Part shown: positions 23,809 through 31,315 of the stretch, in pieces
Layout of the letters: each line of letters starts with the position of its first letter
Numbering within the stretch: position 1 is the first letter of the stretch
Program-made: the position numbers and the translations under genes
The notes under the pieces: model-generated
What the model saw: only the letters and a program-made list of their open reading frames with translations
The model's database searches: none
What the model was told of the DNA's origin: nothing
Assembly (NCBI GenBank): GCA_030584085.1
Contig: CP129490.1
Coordinates: 1,645,511-1,709,510 of the forward strand
Direction: 5' to 3'
DNA: 64,000 nucleotides
Source of the DNA: Melioribacteraceae bacterium
GTDB lineage: Bacteria > Bacteroidota > Ignavibacteria > Ignavibacteriales > Melioribacteraceae

Positions 23809-24399
23809 ATGAGTTTATTCAACAAGGTTGATTTACAAAAAAAATATGATTCAATATCACGAGGGCTTTACAAATCTGCAAGCACAATTTTACTTGAAGA
23901 TTCAAGATCGTTTTCTGAATATAAAACTTATGATGTGTTTTTATCGCATAGTTCATTGGATGCCAGTTATATTCTAGCCATTTCCGAAGAAATTAAAGAT
24001 TTAGGATTTACAGTTTATGTCGATTGGATAGAAGACCCAGCATTAGATAGAAAAAATGTAAATAAGCATACTGCCGCTAAACTAAGAGAAAGAATGAAAA
24101 ATAGTAAATCATTGTTTTACGCAACCTCTGTTAATTCTTCTGATTCAAAATGGATGCCTTGGGAATTAGGTTATTTTGATGGTATAAAATCTAAAGTAGC
24201 AATATTACCTGTGTATGATAGCCCCAAATATCTTGCAAATTATAAAGGTCAAGAATACTTGGGATTATATCCATTTGTAGCAAAGGGAAAAATACAAAAT
24301 AAAAATGAGGAAGCACTTTGGATTCATTATGATGAAAATACTTATGTTAACTTTTATTTCTGGTTGAACCAAGGCAAACAACCCTATAAACATTATTAG
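23809..24399 (+). CDS. TIR-domain protein (cassette 6, gene 1)
   Basis: 196 residues from the ATG at 23809, after AAGGGAAAC; an earlier TTG would begin inside attC5. A TIR domain begins at about residue 40 (YDVFLSHSSLDASYILAISEEIKDLGFTVYVDW) and includes the putative catalytic Glu in WMPWELGYFDG, near residue 117. Bacterial TIR proteins cleave NAD or make cyclic ADP-ribose isomers in antiphage signalling. It shares a cassette with a membrane protein and a ThsB-like protein. Confidence 0.82.
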   Translation: MSLFNKVDLQKKYDSISRGLYKSASTILLEDSRSFSEYKTYDVFLSHSSLDASYILAISEEIKDLGFTVYVDWIEDPALDRKNVNKHTAAKLRERMKNSKSLFYATSVNSSDSKWMPWELGYFDGIKSKVAILPVYDSPKYLANYKGQEYLGLYPFVAKGKIQNKNEEALWIHYDENTYVNFYFWLNQGKQPYKHY

Positions 24400-24407
24400 G
24401 TGGTTTT

Positions 24408-24809
24408 ATGGAAAGTAAATTAAAACACTTGGAAATGATACAAGGAATTATCAACCGGATGGCTCAAAATTCATTTATGCTAAAAGGTTGGAGTGTTATT
24501 ATAATTTCTGCACTTTTTGTATTAGCAGCAAAAGATTCAGTTAAAGAATTTGTTTACTTGGGATATTTCCCCGCTGTAATATTTTGGGTCCTCGACAGTT
24601 ATTTTCTCTGGCAAGAAAAATTATTCAGAAAATTATATGATAAAGTTAGATCAATTAGTAATGAGGATATAGATTTCTCGATGAATACAAAAGAATTTTT
24701 GACTGAAGTAAGTTGGTTTAAAACCACTTTCGCAAAAACACCTGTTTTATTCCATCTCATGGTGTTATCTGTTCTAATAATAGTCACTATAATTATTAAT
24801 TGGAGGTAA
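24408..24809 (+). CDS. Membrane protein associated with TIR-like genes (cassette 6, gene 2)
   Basis: 133 residues. An amphipathic N terminus (LKHLEMIQGIINRMAQNSFMLKGWS) is followed by two close membrane segments (VIIISALFVLAA and FVYLGYFPAVIFWVLDSYFLWQE), then FRKLYDKVR and a C-terminal membrane segment. I recall this family as a regular neighbour of DUF1863 TIR-like genes. The inferred role is a membrane effector triggered by a nucleotide signal. It starts 9 bp after the TIR gene. Confidence 0.65.
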   Translation: MESKLKHLEMIQGIINRMAQNSFMLKGWSVIIISALFVLAAKDSVKEFVYLGYFPAVIFWVLDSYFLWQEKLFRKLYDKVRSISNEDIDFSMNTKEFLTEVSWFKTTFAKTPVLFHLMVLSVLIIVTIIINWR

Positions 24810-24813
24810 TTTT

Positions 24814-25305
24814 TTGGCCCGTAGAGTGTTTTTTAGTTTTCATTTCGATCGTGATTCTTGGCGTGTCGGTCAAGTTAGGAATTGTAACGTAGTTACAAAT
24901 AATTATATTCGAAATGATTTTGTAGACTCAGCAATTTGGGAAGCTGTAAAGAGTGCTGGAGATACTGCAATAAAAAATTGGATTAATAATCAATTAAAAG
25001 GTACTTCTGTAACAATTGTATTAATCGGTAATCAAACTAATGAGCGGAAATATGTTCATTATGAAATTGAACAGAGTATTGCCAAGGGGAATGGCTTTCT
25101 TGGAATTTACGTCCATAATATTAAAAATCAACATCAAATGACCGATTTTATGGGCTCAAATCCATTAGATGCTTGGCAAGTAAGAACAATTTATGGTAAT
25201 CAATATTTGTCGCAAATATTTAGAACATATGATTGGGTGCTGAATGATGGTAGAACTAATATTTATAACTGGGTTGAAGAAGCAGCAAGGATTGCTGGCA
25301 AATAA
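24814..25305 (+). CDS. MTH538/ThsB-type TIR-like protein, DUF1863 (cassette 6, gene 3)
   Basis: 163 residues, TTG start at 24814 preceded by a strong GGAGG. The start ARRVFFSFHFDRDSWRVGQVRN, the middle WINNQLKGTSVTIVLIGNQTNERKYVHYEIEQSIAKGNGFLGIYVHNI and the end match the DUF1863 family, which includes the ThsB sensors of Thoeris defence. Together with the preceding TIR and membrane genes it suggests a Thoeris-like signalling system in which one protein detects phage and another executes. Confidence 0.78.
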   Translation: MARRVFFSFHFDRDSWRVGQVRNCNVVTNNYIRNDFVDSAIWEAVKSAGDTAIKNWINNQLKGTSVTIVLIGNQTNERKYVHYEIEQSIAKGNGFLGIYVHNIKNQHQMTDFMGSNPLDAWQVRTIYGNQYLSQIFRTYDWVLNDGRTNIYNWVEEAARIAGK

Positions 25306-25308
25306 AAC

Positions 25309-25495
25309 GTATAACCTGCTTTTCCACCCGACCGAGTTTTCAATACGGCACTGTGCAAATTATGGGGTTTGGTATAAAAGGTAAGCATTGCCTGTAACAT
25401 TGTTCTAATTAATAAATTTACAAAAATTATTGGCAGTAGCTTTTCAGTTCGTAATTGTTATTAGGGGCGGCCGGGTGAAAAGCCACACCGATAAA
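25309..25495 (+). repeat. attC6-like site of a different family
   Basis: R'' GTATAAC (25309-25315) is complementary to the cassette start GTTATAC at 23786. A long imperfect inverted repeat (GCTTTTCCACCCGACCG at about 25318 with CGGCCGGGTGAAAAGC at 25468) flanks an interior of about 130 bp. R' is degenerate (GATAAAA near 25490). Sequence arms differ from attC3-5, so this cassette came from another source. Confidence 0.65.
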
Positions 25496-25507
25496 ATATT
25501 GTGATAT

Positions 25508-25861
25508 ATGCTTAAGATAATTACCATTATTATATTATCTCTAATATCAATTTTTATTCTTTTCTCAACATTCTACTTTTGGTATTCAGCTTTTAAAGGT
25601 AAGCGGGATATTGTAAATGGAGATAGTAATAAATATTATGCTATTTTTATTGGCTCTTTAGTAGGTGTAGGTATTTTATCATATCTCTCATTTGATGGTA
25701 TATTATTTTTTATACCCGAAACTTGGGGAAACATAAATGATGATGGTGACTTTTTTTCTTATAAAAGCATAATTGCTGGTTTTTTATCAGTGCTGTTGAC
25801 ATTCTTTTTCCATTCAAGACCATTTAAATTTATCAACTTTATAAGAAGTAAGGAGGATTGA
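25508..25861 (+). CDS. Three-helix membrane protein (cassette 7)
   Basis: 117 residues. Membrane segments lie at about residues 3-25, 45-68 and 88-105, with an acidic loop (NINDDGDFFSYKS) between the second and third. It is the single gene of its unit. No family recognised. Confidence 0.55.
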   Translation: MLKIITIIILSLISIFILFSTFYFWYSAFKGKRDIVNGDSNKYYAIFIGSLVGVGILSYLSFDGILFFIPETWGNINDDGDFFSYKSIIAGFLSVLLTFFFHSRPFKFINFIRSKED

Positions 25862-25892
25862 GATATAAATATAATCTTAATCTTCTAATGCA

Positions 25893-26028
25893 ACATAACA
25901 TCTTTAATAAATAAAAAGTCAAGAGGATATATTTATTCATTAAATATGTTTTGTAAAAAAGTTGATTGTAGATAATTATTGAAAAATGAATTATCGCTAA
26001 TGGATATTTAACATAAAAACCGTTTAGC
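25893..26028 (+). repeat. attC7-like site
   Basis: R'' ACATAAC (25893-25899) is followed by the shared segment ATCTTTAATAAATAAAAAGTC. R' GTTTAGC is at 26022-26028. The R'' no longer matches the start of this cassette, since the preceding boundary is degenerate. Other arms resemble attC4 and attC5 (ATGTTTTGTAAAAAAGTTG). Confidence 0.65.
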
Positions 26029-26050
26029 AGAATAAAAGGGTAATCATACT

Positions 26051-26782
26051 GTGCAAATCTTAGGCATTATACTCTGGATCTTGAGTTTAGTATGGGCAAT
26101 AACTCAAGGTCTAAATATTCGCCGTAAGGCTAAAGTCGAACAAGCTACAGAACATACGTTGGAAGTACATGCATTTCTGGCAGCAGTTTCTGTTGTTATC
26201 GTACCATTACTATCTCTATCTCCTTTCCACTTATTATGGATGTTACCTGTTTCTTTTTTTCTCGGGTTATCGAGTATAATTTTTCCACTTAATTTATTAT
26301 GGTATCCAGCTTCGTTATATAGTTATTTGTGGTATTATGGTGTAAAAAATCCTGGTCGGGCTTTTTATCTTAATGGTGATTATGAAAATGCGATAAAACA
26401 TTTCAAAGCACAGCTTCACTCAAATCCTAATTCTGCGGAAACATTTTTTAACTTAGGCCTAGCATATGATAAAGCTGGTGACACCAATAATGCAATTGAA
26501 TCATATAAAAATGCTGTTCAGATTAGACCCGATTCTGAAATCACATATTTAAATCTGGGATTAGCATATAAGGACTCTGGTGATTACCAAAATGCTATTG
26601 AATCTTTCAAAGAGGCAATAAAAATTAAACCGACCTATTATAAAGCTCGCGTTAATTTGGGTTTAGTTTTTCTTGAACTTGGTGATATCGAAGGTGCTAT
26701 GAAAGAATATGTTATTCTTAAGAAATCAGATAGCTCTATAGCTGCTGAATTATATTCAGAAATTGAAAAGCTTAACAAATAG
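26051..26782 (+). CDS. Membrane protein with TPR repeats (cassette 8)
   Basis: 243 residues, GTG start. Up to three N-terminal membrane segments (residues 1-20, 38-60, 62-95) are followed from about residue 108 by three to four tetratricopeptide repeats (AFYLNGDYENAIKHFKAQLHSNPNSAETFFNLGLAYDKAGDTNNAIESYKNAV...). TPRs mediate protein contacts. The combination suggests a membrane-anchored scaffold. It is longer than most cassette products. Confidence 0.7.
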   Translation: MQILGIILWILSLVWAITQGLNIRRKAKVEQATEHTLEVHAFLAAVSVVIVPLLSLSPFHLLWMLPVSFFLGLSSIIFPLNLLWYPASLYSYLWYYGVKNPGRAFYLNGDYENAIKHFKAQLHSNPNSAETFFNLGLAYDKAGDTNNAIESYKNAVQIRPDSEITYLNLGLAYKDSGDYQNAIESFKEAIKIKPTYYKARVNLGLVFLELGDIEGAMKEYVILKKSDSSIAAELYSEIEKLNK

Positions 26783-26817
26783 CTGAAATTATGAAGTATT
26801 ATGAAAAAGGTAGTTCA

Positions 26818-26926
26818 GCCAAATCGTTTTAATAAGTTAAAAATCAAGCGGTCGTAAATATACATAACAAAGTATATTTTAGAAAAGGAGAACTCCGTGT
26901 CGTTATTAACATAACGGCCGTTATAT
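26818..26926 (+). repeat. attC8-like site, partly eroded
   Basis: R'' region GCCAAAT followed by CGTTTTAATAAGTTAAAAATC aligns with the GCCTAAC-ATCTTTAATAAGT arm of attC5 with several changes. R' GTTATAT is at 26920-26926 after ACGGCC. Complementarity to the cassette start is only partial. Confidence 0.55.
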
Positions 26927-26951
26927 GCTTGAGAAATAGTAAGGTGTTTAC

Positions 26952-27341
26952 ATGATCAAACAAATATTAAGTAAGCTTTTTGGATTTAGGTGGTCCCTTT
27001 ATGTATTGCGTAACAAAAAAGAGCTAGGTTTTGTCATGCATAGTCAAAATGTTGGCGACTTAGTTGGATATATTGGAAGTTGGTTTGAAAAAAAAGGCGA
27101 ACCACATAACAATTATTCACTTGCCTTAAATTTTAACAAAACTAATGAAGTAATCCATTTATCCCAACACCACTTTAAAGAAGACGGATTCCCAACAAAT
27201 GAATTATGGAATAAACTAAACAGCATAGATAAAAAGTGGAAAGGTAAACCTCATCTTCAAATGAATGAATTCTTTTTTATTAATGTTGCGACCGGTGAAA
27301 AAGTTGATTCAACCATAGTCAAAGAATTAATTTACTTATAA
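26952..27341 (+). CDS. Hypothetical cassette protein (cassette 9, gene 1)
   Basis: 129 residues with no signal peptide or clear membrane segment beyond a hydrophobic N-terminal helix. Patterns such as GYIGSWFEKKGEPHNNYSLALNFNKTNEVIHLSQHHF suggest a globular beta-rich protein. It is followed 25 bp later by a second gene in the same cassette. No family recognised. Confidence 0.55.
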   Translation: MIKQILSKLFGFRWSLYVLRNKKELGFVMHSQNVGDLVGYIGSWFEKKGEPHNNYSLALNFNKTNEVIHLSQHHFKEDGFPTNELWNKLNSIDKKWKGKPHLQMNEFFFINVATGEKVDSTIVKELIYL

Positions 27342-27365
27342 AATATTAAAATAACAGAAAGTGTA

Positions 27366-27983
27366 ATGGAAAAAGCATTTTGGTTATTACTTGGCTCTAT
27401 TATCACAATTGTGATTACAAAGTTATTTGAAATCTTTCAAGCAAGTAAAGAGAATAAATTTACATTACGCAAAATTTACTTTGAAAAGAAAATAATTGCA
27501 GCCGAAGAAGCAATAACAGATTTATATAATGATCTAAACGGTATTAGCAAATTTATGAGGGTCTACAATAAAATCGCTAACTCTAAAATAGAAGATTTTC
27601 CTTTTATATATAAGGAAATGGAATATCTAAATGAGGAGACCAAAAAAGCAATTGATGCTACTGATAAAATTGCCCATCGAATGTATCTATACTTTGATTT
27701 TGATGAATATATGGAAAAAGAAGAATCAAACTTAGATGCATTGCTAGATCTTTCCACTGAATTGAGAAGTGCCGAATCTGAAATAGAGATAATAATAAAA
27801 GTTGCTAAAGATTTTGATAAAGACCAAGGAGCAGAAGAAATAGCGTTAAATAAAATTAAAGAGAAATTTGAGGAATACATCCCAAAATTAAAAGAACTTG
27901 TTCAACTAGGTCATCGTGCACAAAAAGATGCAAGGATGCAATTGAAACAAATTAAAGCAGAAATGAAAAAATATGATTTATGA
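27366..27983 (+). CDS. Membrane-anchored coiled-coil protein (cassette 9, gene 2)
   Basis: 205 residues. One N-terminal membrane segment (FWLLLGSIITIVITKLFEIF) is followed by a long helical, charged cytoplasmic part with heptad-like spacing, ending in a lysine-rich tail. Such anchor-plus-coil proteins often accompany defence or surface systems, but the function here is unknown. Confidence 0.55.
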   Translation: MEKAFWLLLGSIITIVITKLFEIFQASKENKFTLRKIYFEKKIIAAEEAITDLYNDLNGISKFMRVYNKIANSKIEDFPFIYKEMEYLNEETKKAIDATDKIAHRMYLYFDFDEYMEKEESNLDALLDLSTELRSAESEIEIIIKVAKDFDKDQGAEEIALNKIKEKFEEYIPKLKELVQLGHRAQKDARMQLKQIKAEMKKYDL

Positions 27984-27989
27984 AGAAGT

Positions 27990-28164
27990 GCATATAGTCT
28001 TTTGATTAAGCACAAAGTCTTGCCTAAGTGCAACTATAATTTCGGAGGTCGGGTAAGCTGGGGATAGGTGTTCTTGAGTAAAAGTTTCTAAAATAGTTCT
28101 TCTTTTATAGGAGAATATGGTTAGTACGACGTTATTGGTTATTTGGCATGATCCATCGTTATGT
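27990..28164 (+). repeat. attC9-like site, eroded
   Basis: R'' region GCATATAGTC shares seven bases with the complement of the cassette start GTTATATGC at 26920. The shared TTTTGATTAAGCACAAAGTC arm follows, with an inner segment GGTTAGTACGACGTTATTGGTTATT. R' GTTATGT is at 28158-28164. Confidence 0.5.
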
Positions 28165-28169
28165 GAATT

Positions 28170-28604
28170 ATGAAATATTTAGCAATTATTAAATATTATC
28201 TTTTACTTCTGCTTTTATCGGTAGTAGCATACATCAGTATATATATATTGAGCTATTTAATTATTTATTCCCACTATCTACTTGAAGCAAATTTTAGTTT
28301 TATTGCAGATGTTATGAAAATAATGGTTGGAAACATTGCCTACACTTCATCATTATTTTTAATGGTCGAAGTTACAGCTATAATGGGAAGCGGTTATATT
28401 TTAGGCAAAGTAACAGATAATCTTTCATACAATAATCCACCTTGTGGTCAAGCTTTTATATATGTACTAGCAACTATTTCTATATTTTTTATTACTGTTT
28501 TTTTTATTATGGTTTTTAGTGAAACACTTTATTGGTTCTTTGATTATTTGATAACAATTCTTTCACCAATATTATTTGTTTTACCATTTGGTGCCAATTA
28601 CTAA
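28170..28604 (+). CDS. Polytopic membrane protein (cassette 10)
   Basis: 144 residues, nearly all hydrophobic, with about four membrane segments (for example LLLLLLSVVAYISIYILSYLIIY and FIYVLATISIFFITVFFIMVF). No motif or family recognised. It begins 6 bp after the R' box of attC9, typical of tightly packed cassettes. Confidence 0.5.
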   Translation: MKYLAIIKYYLLLLLLSVVAYISIYILSYLIIYSHYLLEANFSFIADVMKIMVGNIAYTSSLFLMVEVTAIMGSGYILGKVTDNLSYNNPPCGQAFIYVLATISIFFITVFFIMVFSETLYWFFDYLITILSPILFVLPFGANY

Positions 28605-28700
28605 TAAAACATAAATGGAAGTTTTTAGATTAGAAATTAATTAATGGATTTAATTCTGTTTCGGTAGTTGATTGATAATAAGAATTAACCATCGATACAT
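28605..28700 (+). repeat. Possible eroded attC10
   Basis: The segment ends with CCATCGATACATTTGAGG, which resembles the ACGCCGTTATACATTTAAGG boundary at 23781-23800 with changes in the core. An AAAACATAAAT near its start could be a decayed R''. It is reported because it keeps the cassette spacing, but homology is weak. Confidence 0.3.
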
Positions 28701-28713
28701 TTGAGGTACTTTT

Positions 28714-29262
28714 ATGTCTCATGCTAACGATACTGAATGGATTCCAATAACAATGGAAACAACCTTACGCGAAAATGATGTTGTTTCTAATATCGAATTA
28801 AAAGATGGTAAAGAAGAATTAATAATTTGGCGTTTGTTAACAATTGAAGATTCTCCTTTCCCTGGTCTAATACCTTTAAGAAGTATTATGCGTTCTGGTG
28901 TTGCTATCGATCCAAAAGATCGAAGAGAAATGGGTGTTGTGAAAGAGTATTTTGTAGAAAACAATTTTTCATTATTAGTTGGAAAGTCTGATAATGAAAA
29001 TGATTGGCCTGTTTCACTTATTGAAGCAGTCGAATTACTAAAATCAAAATTGACAGTTGAGCAACAAGATGAAATTCGTAACTATAAACAAGATGATTTA
29101 ATAGATCTGCATTTTAGCCTTGGGCTTTGGATTAGAAATACTTTTGGGTTACATGGGGGTAATAAACAATTATTAATGGATTGCTCACCGGATAAACCTG
29201 AACCTGATAATGTATCTGGGATTATTATAGAAGAGTTTTGGAAGTCTTTACAAAACGTTTGA
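28714..29262 (+). CDS. DUF6794-like protein (cassette 11)
   Basis: 182 residues, soluble. The second half, SLIEAVELLKSKLTVEQQDEIRNYKQDDLIDLHFSLGLWIRNTFGLHGGNKQLLMDC...SGIIIEEFWKSLQ, has the pattern of the DUF6794 domain, whose function is unknown. A ribosome-binding site (TTGAGGTAC) precedes the start. It is the last gene of the array; no convincing attC follows. Confidence 0.6.
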   Translation: MSHANDTEWIPITMETTLRENDVVSNIELKDGKEELIIWRLLTIEDSPFPGLIPLRSIMRSGVAIDPKDRREMGVVKEYFVENNFSLLVGKSDNENDWPVSLIEAVELLKSKLTVEQQDEIRNYKQDDLIDLHFSLGLWIRNTFGLHGGNKQLLMDCSPDKPEPDNVSGIIIEEFWKSLQNV

Positions 29263-29407
29263 TTATTTAGGGTTCTCCTTCGCCCTTCGGGTCTCGTAAG
29301 TTTATCATAATTCGCCCCGATATATCGGGGTCTCATGTATAAAATCACCTTTCATTAAACCAGATCAATCATTTCATTTGTGCGGTTCTATCTTAACATT
29401 CAGCAAA

Positions 29408-29843
29408 GTTGACCGTTTTTCAAAAGACGTGGATTCCCGGTTAAGCCGGGAACCACAACAAAAAAGGTCAACATTGCTTATCAGTAAATCCGAACATGTT
29501 TCAACTGCCAAAGATAATTCGTTACCTTCATTCAGCTACATTTCGTGATCCTTCATTCCGCTTCATTCACTTCACTCATTAACTTTGTTTCTCTAAAAGC
29601 AAAATCATATTTGTAGTTCTATCCGTGTTTCGTTCCGCTTCACTCGACTAAAATATTATCAATGCAACTTTCGAGGTAAACAGTCCGGTAATTCGCCGGA
29701 CGTTTACCTCTCACATGGGTTATGCAACAGTTGACCGTAAACATCGGATAATTCAAAAGCCCGATGTTTAGGTCAACAATGGGTCATGGTCACGTTGACC
29801 GTAAAACATCATATAGAACAAAAGCATGATGTTTTAGGTCAAC
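29408..29843. repeat. Array of four related long hairpins
   Basis: Hairpins at 29408-29472, 29730-29777 and 29794-29843 all have outer arms GTTGACC / GGTCAAC. Their inner arms differ but stay paired: GTGGATTCCCGG / CCGGGAACCAC, TAAACATCGG / CCGATGTTTA, and TAAAACATCAT / ATGATGTTTTA. A fourth (29673-29710) pairs GAGGTAAA with TTTACCTC and GTCCGG with CCGGAC. Conserved ends with compensatory inner changes point to selection on the folded structure or on a palindromic binding site. Confidence 0.75.
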
Positions 29844-30372
29844 AATTGATCAATCATACTTTTGTCTCGTTTTGCGGAAACAGAAACACTTAACATTCGC
29901 AGATTGTTAATCATTCCGCAGTTAACCCATTAAAGACTTTGGGATAACTAATCGCTTCATAACAAACTGCATCAGTAAATCGATTCATGGGGATTGCAAC
30001 CTAACAGAAATCTACTTTCATTAGAGTCATCCGATCGTTTCATTTGTGCGTGTTAGTCGGACATTCCGCAATAACTCATTTCGCTCGGTCATGCTTTTTG
30101 TTTCTAATCGCTTATGTTGTTTACTTCGCTTTTGTTGAAATTTAAGCTTCGTTCACAACTGACCCCACTTACAAAAAGACTCGCCCTCGCTTCATTCGTC
30201 AATGCTCATCAATTAATCATAATATGTTTCGTGAAGCAAAAGTTTTCATTCCTCATTCGCTTAACGGGACACACGCTCATTCGTCATTCAAACCTTTGCA
30301 AAACAAAATCAGAAAGGACTTATTCCAAAAACCCTTCCTTGTTGTTTGCCGGTAAACATCACCGGCTTGAAT

Positions 30373-30593
30373 GAAAAAACCCGCCAGTATTCAATTTTAG
30401 TGTAAAACAAAATCACTGTGTCGACAACCTAACATATATCTGCAATCGATAAATGCAAGGGTACATAAACTCGTTTTGTCAGTTTTCTTCACGCCTCAAT
30501 TATTCGGCTAAAAACTTCCAAAACTTCGCCCTTGCATTGTCTTGTTCAATGCAACGTACATAGGTAAAAGCATTTTTCTGCGCGGGTTTTTTC
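30373..30593 (+). ncRNA. Candidate structured RNA (nested inverted repeats)
   Basis: GAAAAAACCCGC (30373-30384) pairs perfectly with GCGGGTTTTTTC (30582-30593). Inside it AATGCAAGGG (30452-30461) pairs perfectly with CCCTTGCATT (30529-30538). The nested arms, closed by a T-rich 3' end, suggest a stable transcript of about 220 nt or a DNA structure. No known RNA family is recognised and transcription is unproven; the strand is chosen from the T-tract. Confidence 0.4.
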
Positions 30594-30961
30594 AAATGTT
30601 TTTTTGGGGAAAGTCCGTCAACAATTTAGGGGTAGTCATGCAACAATATATAATATTAAAACTAAGGTGTAATAAATACGGCATTCAATCTATTCATGTT
30701 GTCCAGCATAAAAAAAATTGTTCTGTTAATTGTTGGTTTTCAAATGGCAGCTTTTCTTCAGTGCGGTTCCGGTCTGCTTCGCAAGCCGTTTCTTTTGCTC
30801 GTTTCGTTTGCGGTGCAAAACCTAAAAACAGTCCGGTGCAATTATCATTATTATAGTTTCTTAATCTTTCTTTTTATTGTTATTACTTGCTATTTCTTTC
30901 CTTTTCTTGTATATTTCAAGTGTTCTTTTGTTCAGTTTTTCACAATCAAAAGGAGTTTATT

Positions 30962-31279
30962 ATGTCACTATCAAAAACCGTTTCTTTAGCACTAAGAGCC
31001 GGCTGTTCTTTTTTTGGTGGCAAACCTTTATTATCTGTGCCTTACGGTCGCAGAGGTCAACTTGTTTTATTATTTCGCAAACCGTTAAACCCTTACTTCT
31101 TTTTTTTCCTGCTCAAAAATTACTCCGCTGAAAATATAACCCTTAAAGCTGTGGAATACAAAGGGGTATTATATCACGGTGTTTTTGTCGCAATTCCTTT
31201 TCGTGTTACTAAAAAATTTCTTTTCTCGTTTCGCAAGTTCTCAAAACATCATCATCACTTAATAAGTCATTTTGCTTAA
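30962..31279 (+). CDS. Hypothetical Phe-rich small protein upstream of ardC
   Basis: 105 residues from the ATG at 30962, preceded by a good AAAAGGAG site; longer frames starting upstream lack one. It begins MSLSKTVSLALRAGCSFFGGKPLLSVPYGRRGQLVLLF and is basic and aromatic, ending in a His-rich tail. It is the first gene of the right-arm operon. No family recognised. Confidence 0.55.
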   Translation: MSLSKTVSLALRAGCSFFGGKPLLSVPYGRRGQLVLLFRKPLNPYFFFFLLKNYSAENITLKAVEYKGVLYHGVFVAIPFRVTKKFLFSFRKFSKHHHHLISHFA

Positions 31280-31282
31280 ATC

Positions 31283-31310
31283 ATTCCGGCATATTGCCGG
31301 GAAGGAGTTA
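31283..31310 (+). promoter_or_regulatory. Hairpin abutting the ardC ribosome-binding site
   Basis: TTCCGGC / GCCGGGAA with loop ATATT ends at GAAGGAG, the ribosome-binding site of the ArdC gene. The stem would compete with or present the site. A second, longer hairpin of the same type stands before the gene at 32298. Confidence 0.45.
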
Positions 31311-31315
31311 ACATC

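Larger units (their letters stand above)
19268..28700 (+). mobile_element. Integron-like gene-cassette array without integrase (CALIN)
   Basis: Some ten units, all on the + strand, each a gene or short operon followed by an attC-like site (R'' RYYYAAC ... R' GTTRRRY). In the first six units the bases at the cassette start are complementary to the R'' box at its own end. Examples are GTTAGGCTG with CAGCCTAAC, GTTAGTGTGCT with AGCACACTAAC, and GTTAGGCAGT with ACTGCCTAAC. This is what excision and re-insertion of circular cassettes by an integron integrase produces. No intI is present in the window. Later units have eroded boundaries. Confidence 0.8.
29263..30961. other. 1.7-kb non-coding stretch
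   Basis: No convincing gene is present. The few open frames lack ribosome-binding sites and have odd composition. The stretch contains repeated inverted repeats (29408-29843), a nested inverted-repeat structure (30373-30593) and a small hairpin near 30133-30160 that recurs with compensatory changes near 35120. It may be an origin, a transfer region or a set of structured RNAs. Confidence 0.6.

Noticed and set aside
22063-28164. Recurring intergenic repeats as CRISPR or transposon ends
   Set aside because: Spacing follows gene lengths, no transposase is present, and the boundary complementarity fits integron cassettes better.
18950-29300. Integron integrase gene
   Set aside because: No frame in the region shows the tyrosine recombinase RHRY motifs or the IntI-specific insertion; the only recombinase is at 1136-2242.
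30114-30374. Proteins in the 29.3-30.9 kb region
   Set aside because: Open frames lack ribosome-binding sites, have unusual composition and overlap the inverted repeats.
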